Positions 27,901 to 38,613 of a stretch of DNA of 64,000 bases are shown here, piece after piece. This DNA comes from Pararge aegeria (lineage: Eukaryota > Arthropoda > Insecta > Lepidoptera > Nymphalidae): NCBI RefSeq assembly GCF_905163445.1, contig NC_053182.1, forward strand, positions 6,076,001 through 6,140,000, written 5' to 3'. Numbering within the stretch: the stretch's first letter is position 1; every line of letters starts with the position of its first letter. The translations under genes were made by a program, and so were the position numbers. The notes beneath the pieces were generated by a model that was given only the letters and a program-made list of their open reading frames with translations, was not told the origin of the DNA and did not search any database.

Positions 27901-30900
27901 GTTTATGACCACAAAACTTACAATGGACGACTAGTATTTTTTTACACTAGGTGTTATACACTAGCTAATTTCTATGACTTATTATATAATCTAAGGGAAC
28001 GATAACTTCTGAAAGCGAAGCGTGGATTGTTTTATCTGTATAATGTAACATGGAAAACATTTCAATATGAGTTTTAAACAACGGGAGGGTAGGCAGCGCT
28101 TTTACGCATGTATTACGTGCACGCCACTGCCGTTAGTATAGCATACAGTATGCGCGGTGATAGTTTGTTGTGCATAACTCGTGAGTGGGCCGTGGTCGGT
28201 GGTCGGTGGTGGTGTAGCGGTGCGTTGTGTGCAGCGGCCGACGGTGACGCCGCGCCACGCCGCCCGCGATTCTCACGCGCCGCCTCCACCGACAAGAGCG
28301 CAGGTGAGCCGTACCCCATTCAGTACCCCTCGTGTACAACCTTATTTATCACCATCACACTCTTACCACTCTAACACCTTATCACCCTATCACCCTTTTA
28401 TCACCTTATCACCCTTCTTTCACCGTATCACATTTCTTACCACATCGACCTTTTTATTCACCTTATTACTCACAATGTACCTGTTTTTGAATCGGTCTGT
28501 GTCCTAATCTTCTATTACCTTGTATTTCTGCTATGTATCCAACCGTGTCTAAGAATAAAATTATAATAAAAAAACTTTACAAACAGATTAGTTGATTAAA
28601 TTAATGTCAAAAGAATTTACTTTAGAAACAGATTAATTTCTATTTGCGATAAAATTAACGATTTGAGTTGCAGCAATCTTATCAAAATTATTATCGCTTG
28701 TGAAAGTTGACAGTAATTGACATTTGATTAAATCAGCCTTCCGGAAACTTTTGTATAGCACTGTCTCAAATTTACGAAGATAATTTTGACAGCTCACAGT
28801 ACCACTCTAACAGTTTTACGTTGATGATAATTATTATTTTCATAGAACTTAGAATCGATAGTTGCATGGCAATGCTGTATGGTGGGATTATTATTTATTT
28901 TATAAAACATTTGATATTCCATTTATTTGAATATCCCATCTATGAATTTTACCTGCTACACGACTGGAAATCAGGGCTCGGAAACCGGACAAAATTTCAA
29001 CCTGGCAACTGGTTAAACAGAGAAACCGGTTCTTATATGATTTCACTCGAATGGATTTCAAGAAGAAAACTTTAATTTCAGTTCTTTTGTTATTTGCTGC
29101 GATGCTATGACGAGTACGTACGAGTATTTTGAAGCGTAATAAATAATACAAACGTCCTTACAATAATTAATACGTCCTGTCCGTTAAGATGATCTTTAGT
29201 AATTCAATTCAAAAAATTTTTCTTAAATTGTTTCTTGTTTCTTTGAAATGAGCCGAAAGTGTCATCATATTATGTGTACCTAAGTAATTTTCATTTCAAA
29301 ATTAAGCGTTTTCTATTTAAACATATTGATTTATAAGAATCGACACAAATCTATTGATTAAAAAAGGATAATTTATACCATTTTTGTTCTTTGACGCAAA
29401 GTAAGACTCGCACGCGTCATGAACTAGGCTAAGCATTTGTCAAATGGACTAGCGCGTGTTAAATAAACCGGTTTGCAGTAGAACGATTACCTGTGGCATT
29501 TCGGTTCGTTCAATCATTTAACCGGTAAAATGCAGAAAATTAAAATAATCCGGTTATTAACCAAAATTTTGCTCTACGAGAAGAGCTATAGTAATTACCA
29601 TTTTAAATTAAAGTAACAGAAGTCAGTACTTTGTATTAATTTTCGATTTATGCATCTAGAGATTTATTATAATGTAGTTCTTGCTGGGTAGTTCCCATTT
29701 CTACTGTGGAACACATTGTCATCAGTCATACAAATCATAATATTATTATATTTTTTATTCCATAAATTGTTCTATAGAACAACATATCAGGGTGCTTATT
29801 GTAATACTATTTAATTTATTGTTGATGTTTCGTTGTACAATTAATGTGATAGTGAATGTTTTCTTACAAATTTCAAACTCTCAATTTAAAAGCCCCAACC
29901 ATGAAACTGGCAACTTGAAAATTAAAATTATAGTAAAACTATTTGGTATATTATTTAACTGAGTGTTAGGTGTTTACTAATGGTTATATATGGAACCGTA
30001 CACGGTCAATGTTATTACAATACAATACAATACAATATGCAGAATATTGTCAATACGAATGCGTGTGAAAGTGCAGTGCATATTCGCTAGTATAGTTTTA
30101 TGGGAACAGAAAAAGAAAATATACACGTCGTTTCCTATGACATCGTGTTCAATACTACAAATTGTGAACTACCCAGTCTGGCTTTTATGGAACATTTACT
30201 GCACGCGAATGTTTTCTTTATTATATTAGTAGTAATAAAGAAGTTTGCTACTTTTACTTTGCCTAAGAAATTTGCTAATAAACAAAACTAATATGTCTAG
30301 TTTTTGGCATGTGTTTATTTTAAAAGTATACTTATTATGATTAATACACTTTTTTTTTTTTCTTTTTTTTTCTTTTTTTTGGGTTTTATGTGATGGTCGA
30401 AAGGAATATTAATGAGTGATTCCGCATCGCTCAAGAAAGCACGTTTTTCAAATGCTTTTGTCGGTGATGGTAGAGAAATATTTTTTTGTTACAGATTGCA
30501 GAAATATTAAAGGCCCTGTGTTTGTATAGTGCTTCCGCACAGAAGATAATATATATTTAATTAAAAAAAAACATTTTCATTACGTTTATTTTAGTGCGCT
30601 TGATTGTTTGTTCGTTAAAAAGTTCGGTTCAACCCATTCATTCGGGTTACCGAATGAGTGGGTTGAACCGAGGTGGGTGGTCGTTGTGCTATAGGACAGA
30701 TTCTGGATTCGTCAAATGTGTGATGCAGATTCGGGGCTAGACAGATTCGCTATACGGCAGAAGTACAATCACAAATAAATTATTTTTACGTTATATTAGC
30801 GCATGTTTGCGGTAATATTGACATGTATGCCGTCGTGGCCATAGGCATGACGCTCTCTTATGTCGTCATGCCACAGAATTAGAATAACTTTTTTTTCTAA

Positions 30901-33900
30901 CAATAAATGTTCAAATTCTGTGAACAACTATTATTGAAATTAGGAAAAATATATTCATTATATAAAATCAATATATCCCGTTACAGCGTTTCTTACTTAT
31001 TCGGCCGCCGTTGAACCATAAACCGAAGGACACAACCTCAGCTGGCCTATTTGGAAATCACTCAACCGTCTCACATGGGTCATGGGCATCTTGCAAATTT
31101 TTTACAATCACCAATAAACTGATAATTTTTTTATGTTTTTACGACTGTAAAATTACTATGGAATAGCGAATCTGTGTAATCACGAATCTGACGAATCCAG
31201 AACCTGTCCACTAAATAAACGGGCTTAACCACTGCACCAATCTTGACGAAATTTGGAGCAGAGATAGGTAGTTTCCTGTGGACCGTCTCAGTCTGATATA
31301 TATTTTTTTGTCCCGGATTAGGCTCAGCTATTCTCAGGCTTAAAAATATACTTTATTTGTGTATGGCTTAATAGCAAAACCAAATTTTAAAATTTATGTT
31401 ACAGATATAAGATAGTTTCTTAGCGTGGTTAAAAAACATTTTTCGCAGGACTTTTTGTTGTCCGGACTTGTTGTTCGGGCGGTCTAACTCAAACAACATT
31501 TAACGTACGAATGAATGTTTTGTCTTTTAGTCTAATAGAATACCTATATAAAAGTTAATGTTTATTACACTTAATCGACATAAATTAACTAATATAATGG
31601 TGCTTGAAGAAATTATAAATTACACCATACAGATTTTCCTGCTTTTCGCGAAGTTTAGCAAATTAAGCTTAATTTTCATAATATATCATTGATTTCCGCA
31701 AAGTAACGCCTGCTTCTATCCAATACAAAACATAGATTCGTACGTTAGTTGTTTAACAATGAGGTATATGTAGTAATGCAGTGTTGATGCGTGCAGGAGG
31801 CGGGTCGCGGCAGACATATTCCTACGAGACGCTGGTGCAGTACGCGGACTCGCCGCTGAGCAAGCTGCCGCCCGCAGGCCTCGCGGCTTTCCCGTCGGAG
31901 CTCGCGCGCAAGGTAACACTGGACGTGCCCCGCGCCCGCCCCGCTTGGTCCGTTTACCGCCCCGCCACCCGCGCACACTGCGTGCCCCGCCACCCCTACC
32001 ACCCTCCGCACCGTCCCAACTACCTCGCCGCGCTGCTCTGCCGCAACTTCTACTAGCCCCTACATTACCCATCCCCCCCCCCCCCCCTTCACTTCCTTAC
32101 GGGATACTGCCAAAGACTTGTTCTCGCGATCTGTCACTTAAGTCAGCTTTCTTTATCCAATCTATCTGTAATCTGTTGATAAGTTGTTTTGCGAGGTTGT
32201 TTTTTGTTAAAATTTGTATGGATATTTTGTGTCAATAACAGCTTTGCTTACTTAGCAATAAATCTATAGATTACGGATAGATTGAATATACGAAATAAAT
32301 GCACAATAGTCAACGCAAACGAAGCCAAATAGGTTATGTTTGGGTCGTTCGAGCATGTTTGTTTGCTGCTTGGTCTTGACTAATAAAGGTCCCCATAAGA
32401 TTTGTAAATCATGATATTCCGTTGTTCCAAAAAAGCCTTCTAAAAAATCCTTCAAATGTGATTTAATTTAAATTTTTGCAAAGAATATTCTATGTAAATA
32501 TCGTAAACGATATCTACATATTATCTTCGTAACATGATTTAACTGGTCAAAAAAATAATTACCTCTTATCGTCTCTTATTCCTGACCTAAATTGAAGAGC
32601 CGAAAGCCTCCTAACATGATTCACTTTCCAAAATGCAACTGTATATTCAGTGGCAAAAGTTAAACTTTTAGCCATTGACTATGCATGCTTCCTACATGCT
32701 TTTTTTATGGGGGCTTTTGGTATAATTGGTAAACTTATGTTTAGTTTGGCTTTTTGACTGATTGTTTTGTCTAATTTTAAGCGCACGCAAAATTTCCACA
32801 GCTTTCAACCAAATCAGGGCCTAAAAGCATATTGCTTAGATTAAATTGACACGTTCTTTATAATTGTACTTTGATTTCGAAAAGAAATATTTGAGGAATT
32901 ATTTGATAGTTTTCCGACTCGTTATTGTAGTCGCGATTAACAATCACATTTCATTTCGTGTCGATTTCATTTAAATCAATCGCTGCACGCAATACAAACT
33001 TATAACTGCACAACTGTATGTAACTTAATTTCGTTTTCACAAGCTGGGGCTAGTAATGTATTAAACAAGGTCAATTAAATCCAAAATTTCGGCATGAACA
33101 GACAGCATGATAAATTAGAAACAATCCAATTTCGACAAGTTACTTTGATGAAGCCAATAGCTTAAGTATTATTAGGTTTAAAGCTAAGCGTAAATTATAT
33201 TGTAGGAGAAACTTAGAAGGATAATAATATAAATGATCTCATAGCGTAAGTTAGAGTTTATAAGACTGACGCCAGTTCCATGCTTGAATTCAACGAATTG
33301 TGTTCTTTGCACGTCGTTGTGTTACCATTGGAACAAATAATATCCTTTGACATAAGACTGATATATTTAATCTCATATTACTCAATTTAAAGTAACATTT
33401 AATTTATGGAAGATTTATTACGACTAGTATTATAGAATAAATATTCAATGTTGATTATTGATTAATTTATATAAATAATATTTTGAAATGTTTATTGTGA
33501 CCTGTTTTCTGTATGGCAAATTTTAATGTTCATGCTGCTTCGACAGAATGGATATTCGAGAGGGGTTCAGTACAGGTAGGCGACCATGGTGCTCCCCGAA
33601 GATTATTCGGATGAATCGAAATGTTTATTTATTTGTATTATTGCTCTTTGTCTTCAAATTACCAGTGTTGATTCTCATTGTCAATTTCTGATTTTCAAAT
33701 ATAAAATTTTAAAATGTAACTTGTTTTGCTTGAACTGTTGCTTCGAACCTTACTAACAATACTTTTACCTGCTACTACTAACAAAAGTTACTCAACCGCT
33801 TAAAAGATTTAACATATCAAAATATATTTAGGCACATTTTTCCATAGGTCTTGAAGCATATCCTGGGTCCTCTAACTCATCTGTCAGAATCTTTTTTTAA

Positions 33901-34825
33901 AAAGGCCCTTAAGTTTGGTTCTGTTTTGATGTTAAGAAATTACCGTGTTCCCTTTGGTCGCATTTCAACATCACTAAAATAATTTTGCTAACGCATTGCC
34001 TATTGAGTTTTGTTATAAATTTAGAAAAAAGGACTATTAGAAAATTATTTTTTTGGAATATATTCAAAGAAAAATTATAAAGGACATTCTGTATAAATAC
34101 CACTATCTGCCGAGACGTTCCGAATAGAAACAACCACAATATATAATACATTTTGCCCAGAAAAAATATACCAGCTGAAAACCAATATTTTGTTATGGAT
34201 AAAACTGAAAGTGCGGTTACATCGAGTATCGCATTTAGAATGATTTCCTGGTATTAAACAAATATGTACATGTAGTTTAAACTTGATCCAAACTCAATGA
34301 CCAATGTGCAGTCTGTCAACACAAATGTTCGCACGCTAAACCACTGGCTTTTGCTTTAATTTAATGTGAAACCGAAAGATGCACGATTTGTCTTGTATAT
34401 AAACAATTATAAAAATTAAACTTTGGGTCTGAGGTAGAGCGTGAGTGCGGTCGCTCGATGGGCGCAGAGTTGCGTACTGCATGAAAAAGTTGTTATGTTC
34501 TTTCATGAAAAGTTGATAAATTATGTGATGTTAAGAATATCATTCTACCCTGAGATCTAGAGCTGAGGATGATGCATAAATGATATGTGCGGAGCTCTTT
34601 GTACCAATGCTAAGAGTAAAGTTTGTGTTTCGTCAATAACTTGTGGGCTTATGTGAAAACCTGTATATATCAAGTGCGAGGATTTAAGGAAGAGCGCTAA
34701 CGGAGCGAAATTGGTGTCGACAGAGTTGCCTGGAGTTCGACAGCGTCACCTACCTGAAGCGAGGACGCGCGGCCGGCGGCGTCACCGTCGTGCAAGACGT
34801 GCCCGACTCGCCCGAACCAGAATGA
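18913..34825 (+). CDS. mxt: Mextli, eIF4E-binding MIF4G/KH-domain protein (12 coding exons)
   Basis: Exons: 18913-18920, 19127-19251, 19723-19876, 20728-20881, 21575-21785, 23614-23674, 24522-24660, 25252-25389, 25597-25792, 28235-28303, 31797-31912, 34724-34825. All junctions are GT/AG, phases agree, and the sum is 1473 nt (490 codons plus stop). In order: a basic N-terminus; a helical MIF4G-like region (about residues 45-150, 'FFVVFRNGSQDERLDKKTR'); a KH-type region (about 205-345, 'KERLVQITGPNEENV', 'YTVTFGEHSIKITGNN') with a long Gly/Ser loop; an acidic linker; and a canonical eIF4E-binding motif YSYETLV (Y426, L431, V432). In Drosophila, Mextli binds eIF4E, eIF3 and RNA and promotes translation in the cytoplasm. 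This protein is shorter than the fly one (653 aa as I recall). Convergent with Miga. The identification rests on domain order plus the YX4L-phi motif, not on a search. The first (8-nt coding) and last exons are least certain. Confidence 0.85.
19127..19251 (+). CDS. mxt: mxt exon 2, basic N-terminal segment
   Basis: Follows the acceptor tttgttttgacag and contains a second in-frame ATG (19131). It encodes a Lys/Arg/Ser/Thr-rich, probably disordered stretch (TVKKLEVPRPLKSTTSS). It ends TCTG|GTAAGA, leaving one base to be completed by the next exon. Confidence 0.8.
19530..19632 (+). mobile_element. short repeat in mxt intron 2
   Basis: attaacgtccctctgctgga followed by cacaggcctaggctattgga. Shared with 3140-3160 and 46835-46920. 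Confidence 0.6.
19723..19876 (+). CDS. mxt: mxt exon 3, MIF4G-like region, first half
   Basis: Acceptor ttatatcttacag. Encodes amphipathic helices (LIVLTEAVAYQMM, YGAQLEALYKDFLD) that begin the HEAT-like MIF4G region. The donor GACAG|GTTTGT splits an Arg codon. Confidence 0.87.
20395..20560 (+). mobile_element. repeat copy in mxt intron 3
   Basis: Diverged copy of the 17815-18065 family (ggagaattctcagacatgca, aggtttcctcacaatgtttt). Confidence 0.75.
20728..20881 (+). CDS. mxt: mxt exon 4, MIF4G-like region, second half
   Basis: Acceptor ttattattttag. Encodes RFFVVFRNGSQDERLDKK and a following Leu-rich helix (LHLLELIELRAKNW). This is the part most like the Mextli/MIF4G family. Donor GAG|GTACAA, phase 0. 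Confidence 0.9.
21030..21095. repeat. perfect 31-bp-arm palindrome in mxt intron 4
   Basis: Arms 21030-21060 and 21065-21095 are exact reverse complements, with the 4-nt loop aatc. The arm holds tttggaattgagctgtgtga. Confidence 0.97.
21096..21574. other. rest of mxt intron 4, no feature seen
   Basis: AT-rich. A 73-codon open frame (21115-21336) has no coding character. Confidence 0.5.
21575..21785 (+). CDS. mxt: mxt exon 5, Gly/Ala/Pro linker and start of KH region
   Basis: GC-rich exon after the acceptor aatcgcatttgtag. The first two thirds are low-complexity Gly/Ser/Ala/Pro and the last third is the positively charged lead-in to the KH fold (KIPGKNYSKDEVVIRNADSG). Donor AAAG|GTAAAA, phase 1. 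Confidence 0.85.
23614..23674 (+). CDS. mxt: mxt exon 6, KH core
   Basis: A 61-nt exon with acceptor ttttgattttcag and donor GTTAA|GTGAGT. Encodes SPGAKERLVQITGPNEENV, a KH beta-strand followed by the conserved G-P-N-E-E-N-V turn. Confidence 0.87.
24120..24250 (+). mobile_element. repeat fragment in mxt intron 6
   Basis: aactacccaacggattttca, tacggttttcacttatgg, acagagtgatttataagg. Same family as 5398-5520. Confidence 0.65.
24522..24660 (+). CDS. mxt: mxt exon 7, KH helix and variable loop
   Basis: Acceptor gtttgtcattag. Encodes a helix (HAKHLIGDTIRRNASPVR), then a Gly/Ala/Ser loop that interrupts the KH fold before it resumes in the next exon. Donor CGAGAG|GTAATC, phase 0. Confidence 0.87.
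24750..25135 (+). mobile_element. interspersed repeats in mxt intron 7
   Basis: gacagagctcgtacgggcag and cagctatgcttatttctgcc (shared with 40590-40640), then further on ggggacctgtagtggaccag and aggccgtagtccacc. Both blocks are recurring lepidopteran repeat text. The open frames here on both strands are shadows. Confidence 0.65.
25252..25389 (+). CDS. mxt: mxt exon 8, KH C-terminal strands
   Basis: Acceptor gttccatttcag. 46 whole codons. It holds a short His/Asn/Ser segment and two KH beta-strands (YKYTVTFGEHSIKITG), ending LDLVK|GTAGTA. Confidence 0.9.
25597..25792 (+). CDS. mxt: mxt exon 9, last KH helix and acidic linker
   Basis: Acceptor tattaatttcag. Encodes the closing KH helix (TAKLVLDEYFDSAGALEAMG), then an Asp/Asn-rich linker. 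Donor CAAG|GTAATG, phase 1. Confidence 0.88.
25793..28234 (+). other. mxt intron 9 (2.4 kb), no gene seen
   Basis: AT-rich with no recognised element. The last 100 nt before exon 10 are G/T-rich (gtggtcggtggtcggtggtg). Confidence 0.5.
28235..28303 (+). CDS. mxt: mxt exon 10, symmetric Arg/Ala-rich cassette
   Basis: 69 nt with phase 1 on both sides, so skipping it keeps the frame (exon 9 can join exon 11 directly). Encodes a basic low-complexity stretch (APRRPRFSRAASTDKSA). The acceptor is gtgcgttgtgtgcag and the donor is GCAG|GTGAGC. Possibly alternatively spliced. Confidence 0.75.
28340..28480 (+). repeat. pyrimidine-rich degenerate minisatellite after mxt exon 10
   Basis: Degenerate repeats of (t)tatcacc(c/t)t, e.g. 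aacaccttatcaccctatca, starting about 40 nt after the donor of exon 10. Confidence 0.7.
28481..30340. other. mxt intron 10, no gene seen
   Basis: AT-rich. Possible repeat text around aaccggtttgcagtag at about 29467 and 29520-29560. Confidence 0.45.
30345..30382 (+). repeat. T-rich tract (T8-12 C units)
   Basis: Runs of T broken by single C residues, ending in a short G run. Confidence 0.85.
30624..30671. repeat. short-loop inverted repeat in mxt intron 10
   Basis: 22-bp arms with one mismatch (30624-30645 and 30650-30671) and the 4-nt loop gtta. Confidence 0.95.
31606..31687 (+). mobile_element. repeat tail in mxt intron 10
   Basis: gaagaaattataaattacac, then cctgcttttcgcgaag and agcaaattaagcttaatttt. 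Closely matches 48449-48520. Confidence 0.8.
31797..31912 (+). CDS. mxt: mxt exon 11, eIF4E-binding motif
   Basis: Acceptor gttgatgcgtgcag. Contains TYSYETLVQYADSPLSK. YSYETLV fits the YX4L-phi consensus that docks on eIF4E, and the Pro/Ser-rich tail that follows is what the lateral-surface linker of 4E-binding proteins usually looks like. Donor AAG|GTAACA, phase 0. Confidence 0.88.
32072..32086 (+). repeat. poly-C tract
   Basis: About 15 consecutive C just after the GC-rich region that follows mxt exon 11. Confidence 0.85.
32100..34700. other. mxt intron 11, no gene seen
   Basis: 2.8-kb AT-rich intron. A GC-richer patch at 34430-34480 has no open exon that I can place. Confidence 0.45.
34724..34825 (+). 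CDS. mxt: mxt exon 12, C-terminal exon
   Basis: Phase 0 after the acceptor gtgtcgacag. Encodes SCLEFDSVTYLKRGRAAGG and a short acidic tail ending in TGA at 34823-34825. The phase fits exon 11 exactly and the exon is GC-rich, but the pyrimidine tract before the acceptor is poor, so the start of this exon is uncertain. Confidence 0.68.
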   Translation, partial: SCLEFDSVTYLKRGRAAGGVTVVQDVPDSPEPE

Positions 34826-35319
34826 CGTCACTGCCCTCCCTTCCCCCCTCGCTCGTCGCCCGCACCTGCACGCAACAGCACCGGCCACCTATTACCAGCA
34901 CATTTGCACTTAAATATACTACAGAAAATAGGCGAGCGATTGGCATTACGTCTCATTGATACGCTAACGTACTTTTTTATAAAACAAACTAATCTCACAT
35001 TTACAATCTTCGAACGAAGCGAATGACAGTTTCACTGTAGTTCATTCTGATGATCGGGAGCAACGAATCGTCGTTTAGAGCCGTCCGTTTATATTTGTTT
35101 GTATGCTATGTAACTAATTTTAGCGGACTCATTACCTACTAAAAGTATTAGCTCACCAAATTATATTTATTTATTTAGCGTCGGTATGAATATACCGCTT
35201 TTTTTTTTTAAAGATTTAATAATGTTATGTTTTATCTTAAACTTCGTGTGTGGATCTGCTTGATCGAATTGTGATAAACATTTTCGAATAGAAATTTCAA
35301 TGTAAAGACACTTAAAGAT

Positions 35320-35354
35320 ATCATAGTAGACTGTATCCAACAGTCTACTATGAT
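35320..35354. repeat. short-loop perfect inverted repeat
   Basis: 15-bp perfect arms (35320-35334 and 35340-35354) with the 5-nt loop atcca. Confidence 0.95.
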
Positions 35355-36250
35355 TTAATGATCTCTTAAGTTACAGATGCTAAAGTTTTTTTTTTGCTTG
35401 AAAGCAATTTACATGCCCCTCCCTTTGAACGAATGATTACAAAAGCGCAATTTTCGATAGATCCGTTGAATGTACTGAGGTAGTTTTCTTCTATTATATA
35501 CATATTGACTAAAAGGAACAGCAAGTTTCAGATGTCAGAGTGATTCCATTTATTTTAAGAAGAATGCATGCATTTCTTTGTATGTTTGTATATTTGCTAC
35601 GGGGGATGTGATTAATCGAGCATTTTTCATGATGCCCGGACTACATAGAAAATGCTGAGGTGAATTGGGCAATCTGATATAAATATTCAAACAATTATCT
35701 AGACAATTATTATACTTTCCTAAAATGACTTATAGGGCAATTTGTTTAAGGAAGTTTCAAACATTTATTTGTTTTTATTAGGAGTTGGTTATAAGCAGTC
35801 AACATATTGTGCTTATAAAAATATCTTTGAGAACCGAACTCGCCTGCAACGTTTAAATAATAGAAAAAGGTGACACTGATGATAATATAATATATGCCTC
35901 TAGTCTACTCTTCTCTTTTGCTTCTTAACCTATTCATATTGCCAGAGAGTTATGAATAATGCGCTTAATCACTTTGCCTGTGACATACACTCATATTCAT
36001 TTGTATCTAGTGTCTAGTCCTGTGGGTAGGTTGATTCTCACTAAGTCGTAAGCTTTTGTTTTCGGGAAAGCCTGCCAATTTTAAGTATTAATTATTAAAA
36101 AAATTATTAACGGATATTATTATATTGTTATTATTATTAGAGTATATTAAAATCGCTGTGCAAACTAAACCAAATAAATTTTACATTTAATTGTTTATAA
36201 AAATATATTTTTAATGTTATTGTCGGGCTTTCTCTTGTATGAAATGTTTA

Positions 36251-36317
36251 TAGGGTCTCATAAATAAAAATAATGCTCCTTTGCTCTGAGACTTCAGTTT
36301 TATTTATGAGATCCCTA
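36251..36317. repeat. stem-loop, 19-20 nt arms, 28-nt loop
   Basis: tagggtctcataaataaaa pairs with ttttatttatgagatcccta, with a single-base bulge. Size and bulge are compatible with a small hairpin RNA or a tiny foldback element. Confidence 0.85.
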
Positions 36318-38540
36318 AAATTGAATCTTAACTGTCTGTAACAGAAATATTCACGTTACTTTAAGACTGTTAAAAATATTACCTTGATGGTAGCCTTATA
36401 AATTATACATATATTAAATATCCAATATAATGTTATACTATATTTGATTTTTAAGTTATTTTTTTCAGTTCACGAATTTTATGATATTTTACGTGTGTTG
36501 TTTATACTAATTATCAAATTTAAAGCAATATTAGTATTAAATGTAAACATTCGGGACAATATTATGAAAGTGCTCATGTATAACAAATACCTATATTGAA
36601 AATTCACGTACTATCTGGTGCTCTTGGTAAAATATCATCTTTATATTAATGGTTTACACAAAATATTTTTTTCGGCCAACTTAAGGCAAGGTTAAATTGT
36701 GGAAATTTATGATATATACTAAATTTTCTAATAAAATTTGTGTTTCATTAGTCACATTCCTTGAACTTATTGTAATATTTAAGGGTTATTTGCAGCTACT
36801 GAAATAAATAAAACATCCGTGTGTTGGTCAGCCGTATTGAAATCAAAACCAAAATATAATGAAATATCAAACTACGAAGATGTCAATGATATTATATATT
36901 TACAAAACAATTAAATGATTAAGACTGTACAACAATTGCTTCGACGTAAATCTAATACATTAATAATTAAGAACAAGTTAATCATAATTTAAAATACTAC
37001 ATAACTTAGCAAGATCAGTAGTCGACAATAAATCATATAGGAAACCTTCAGTACTATCACTAGCTTTCAGTTCCTTCCACTCGGCAGGACCCCGTTTCGC
37101 AAGAGAACACAGTACATCAGTTAATTAGTTCAAAATTTGGCATCACAACGAAGTTAATCCACGGAAAACACCTTATATTTGGGGTAACTGGATCTGAGAG
37201 GCCCCTTTGTTCTGTGGCTTGTATCGAAATAACTGCTAACTTCGACATAGCGGCAAAAAAAAATTTATTGCGCTTAGTCCTTAGTCTTGCAATGGAATAA
37301 TAACAAGACGGGACATACAAAAATATACATTCCTGACTACCATCAAAGAAGTCAAAACTAATTTGTTCTGAATTCTGTGCCTGAAACCTTTACTATTATG
37401 TCTCAAGAACATGATATTTAAAAACATCTTGTAATTGAATATCACAAAAAAAAAAACAGGTTTTGTGGTTATATTGGTCTATACTTTTCAATTCATAGAC
37501 TTAACATTAAGTTATTGGCCACAACAACAATGGCTTCGAAAATATGAAAGTTGTAAGTCCCACGATTCCTCTGCATTCCAGAATTTTGTGCATTTGTAAT
37601 TTTAATTGTGAGAGCAGAATTCAATATTTAAAATAATCAGAAAATTGTAGAATTTTTAAATCTCATACCTATTGCCATTTATTGTCTGCAAACGACTCCC
37701 GCAGAGTCATTTAATACTTTAAACAATTGCATCAACGGCAAGCGACACCTTCAGAAACGACAAGCCAGTGGAGTTCTATGCAATTAAGCAGAAATCTTTA
37801 TAGAAAATTAAAGTAGTTAGTGCATACGCGATTTTTCTTTTTTTACTTTTTTATCACATCAAATGACTGCACCACAGTGTCCGTAAATCAATACAAACCA
37901 GGCTATACCAGGCTATAGTATTAGTAAAGTTGAATTTCTCATATTTTTAAAACTAAGTATTAATTTAATTCGTTAGAACAAATTCGAAACTAATTATCTG
38001 ACCTATCTACTTTCTTCTACAATTCGATTATATCGCTACATTTCGAGCATTCAACCAATACTAATTTAATTGAGCCTTTTGTTCAAAATACCTTTGCACT
38101 GGTTTTATGATTATTGTTTTATTACAATCATAATTTTTTTCACGCATAATTACTTAGCACAATATAATTATATTCAACATACATGAACATAAGAAATGGT
38201 GTGGAAGTATCTAACAATATTCGAATTTATTAATTCTATTGAAAAGAGGGTAGCAAGTAAATACATTTTAGCTTAAAGTTAAATGCTTCGGAACGAACGG
38301 ACAGGCTGGTCTAACGTGTACATAGTTAACCACAAAAGAAGAAAAAATGCGGTGCAGCGTAACACGAAATTGAACACCCAATTACCTGACCACAACCCAA
38401 CGCCGTTTAACATAACACTGATTGCTGTAATTTTCTGCTGGACACGTGCTTGACATCTAATCTTAGTTAACTCAAAGTAGTTCTTTGCAGAGTTACACTT
38501 TCGACTAACGCTAAGCTAGGACTATTGGCGACTTTATGTC

Positions 38541-38554
38541 AGCGCCACCTAGTG
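38541..38554 (-). promoter_or_regulatory. CTCF-like motif
   Basis: The minus strand reads CACTAGGTGGCGCT, a close match to the CTCF core (CCASYAGRKGGCRS). It lies in the spacer between two convergent genes. Confidence 0.4.
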
Positions 38555-38613
38555 ATCTACCACAAAATCTATGAAGCGTATGAAAACGCTGTTAAAAATG
38601 AGCGTTCGGATAT

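Larger units (their letters stand above)
34826..36320 (+). other. 3' side of mxt, probable 3' UTR and spacer
   Basis: After the stop codon the sequence becomes AT-rich with no further open exon. Poly(A)-signal-like AATAAA hexamers occur near 36172 and 36262, but none is decisive. Two hairpins (35320-35354 and 36251-36317) lie here. Confidence 0.3.

Noticed and set aside
28113..28507. Open frames on both strands around mxt exon 10
   Set aside because: GC-rich shadows. Only the 69-nt segment with proper splice borders is kept.
31716..32238. Several overlapping open frames on both strands
   Set aside because: Shadows of mxt exon 11 and the GC-rich stretch after it. Only the frame with YSYETLV joins the neighbouring exons in phase.
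34711..34959. 82-codon plus-strand open frame rich in Arg/Pro
   Set aside because: It is in a different frame from the mxt last exon (SCLEFDSVTYL...), which fits the phase of exon 11. The Arg/Pro text is a GC-rich shadow.
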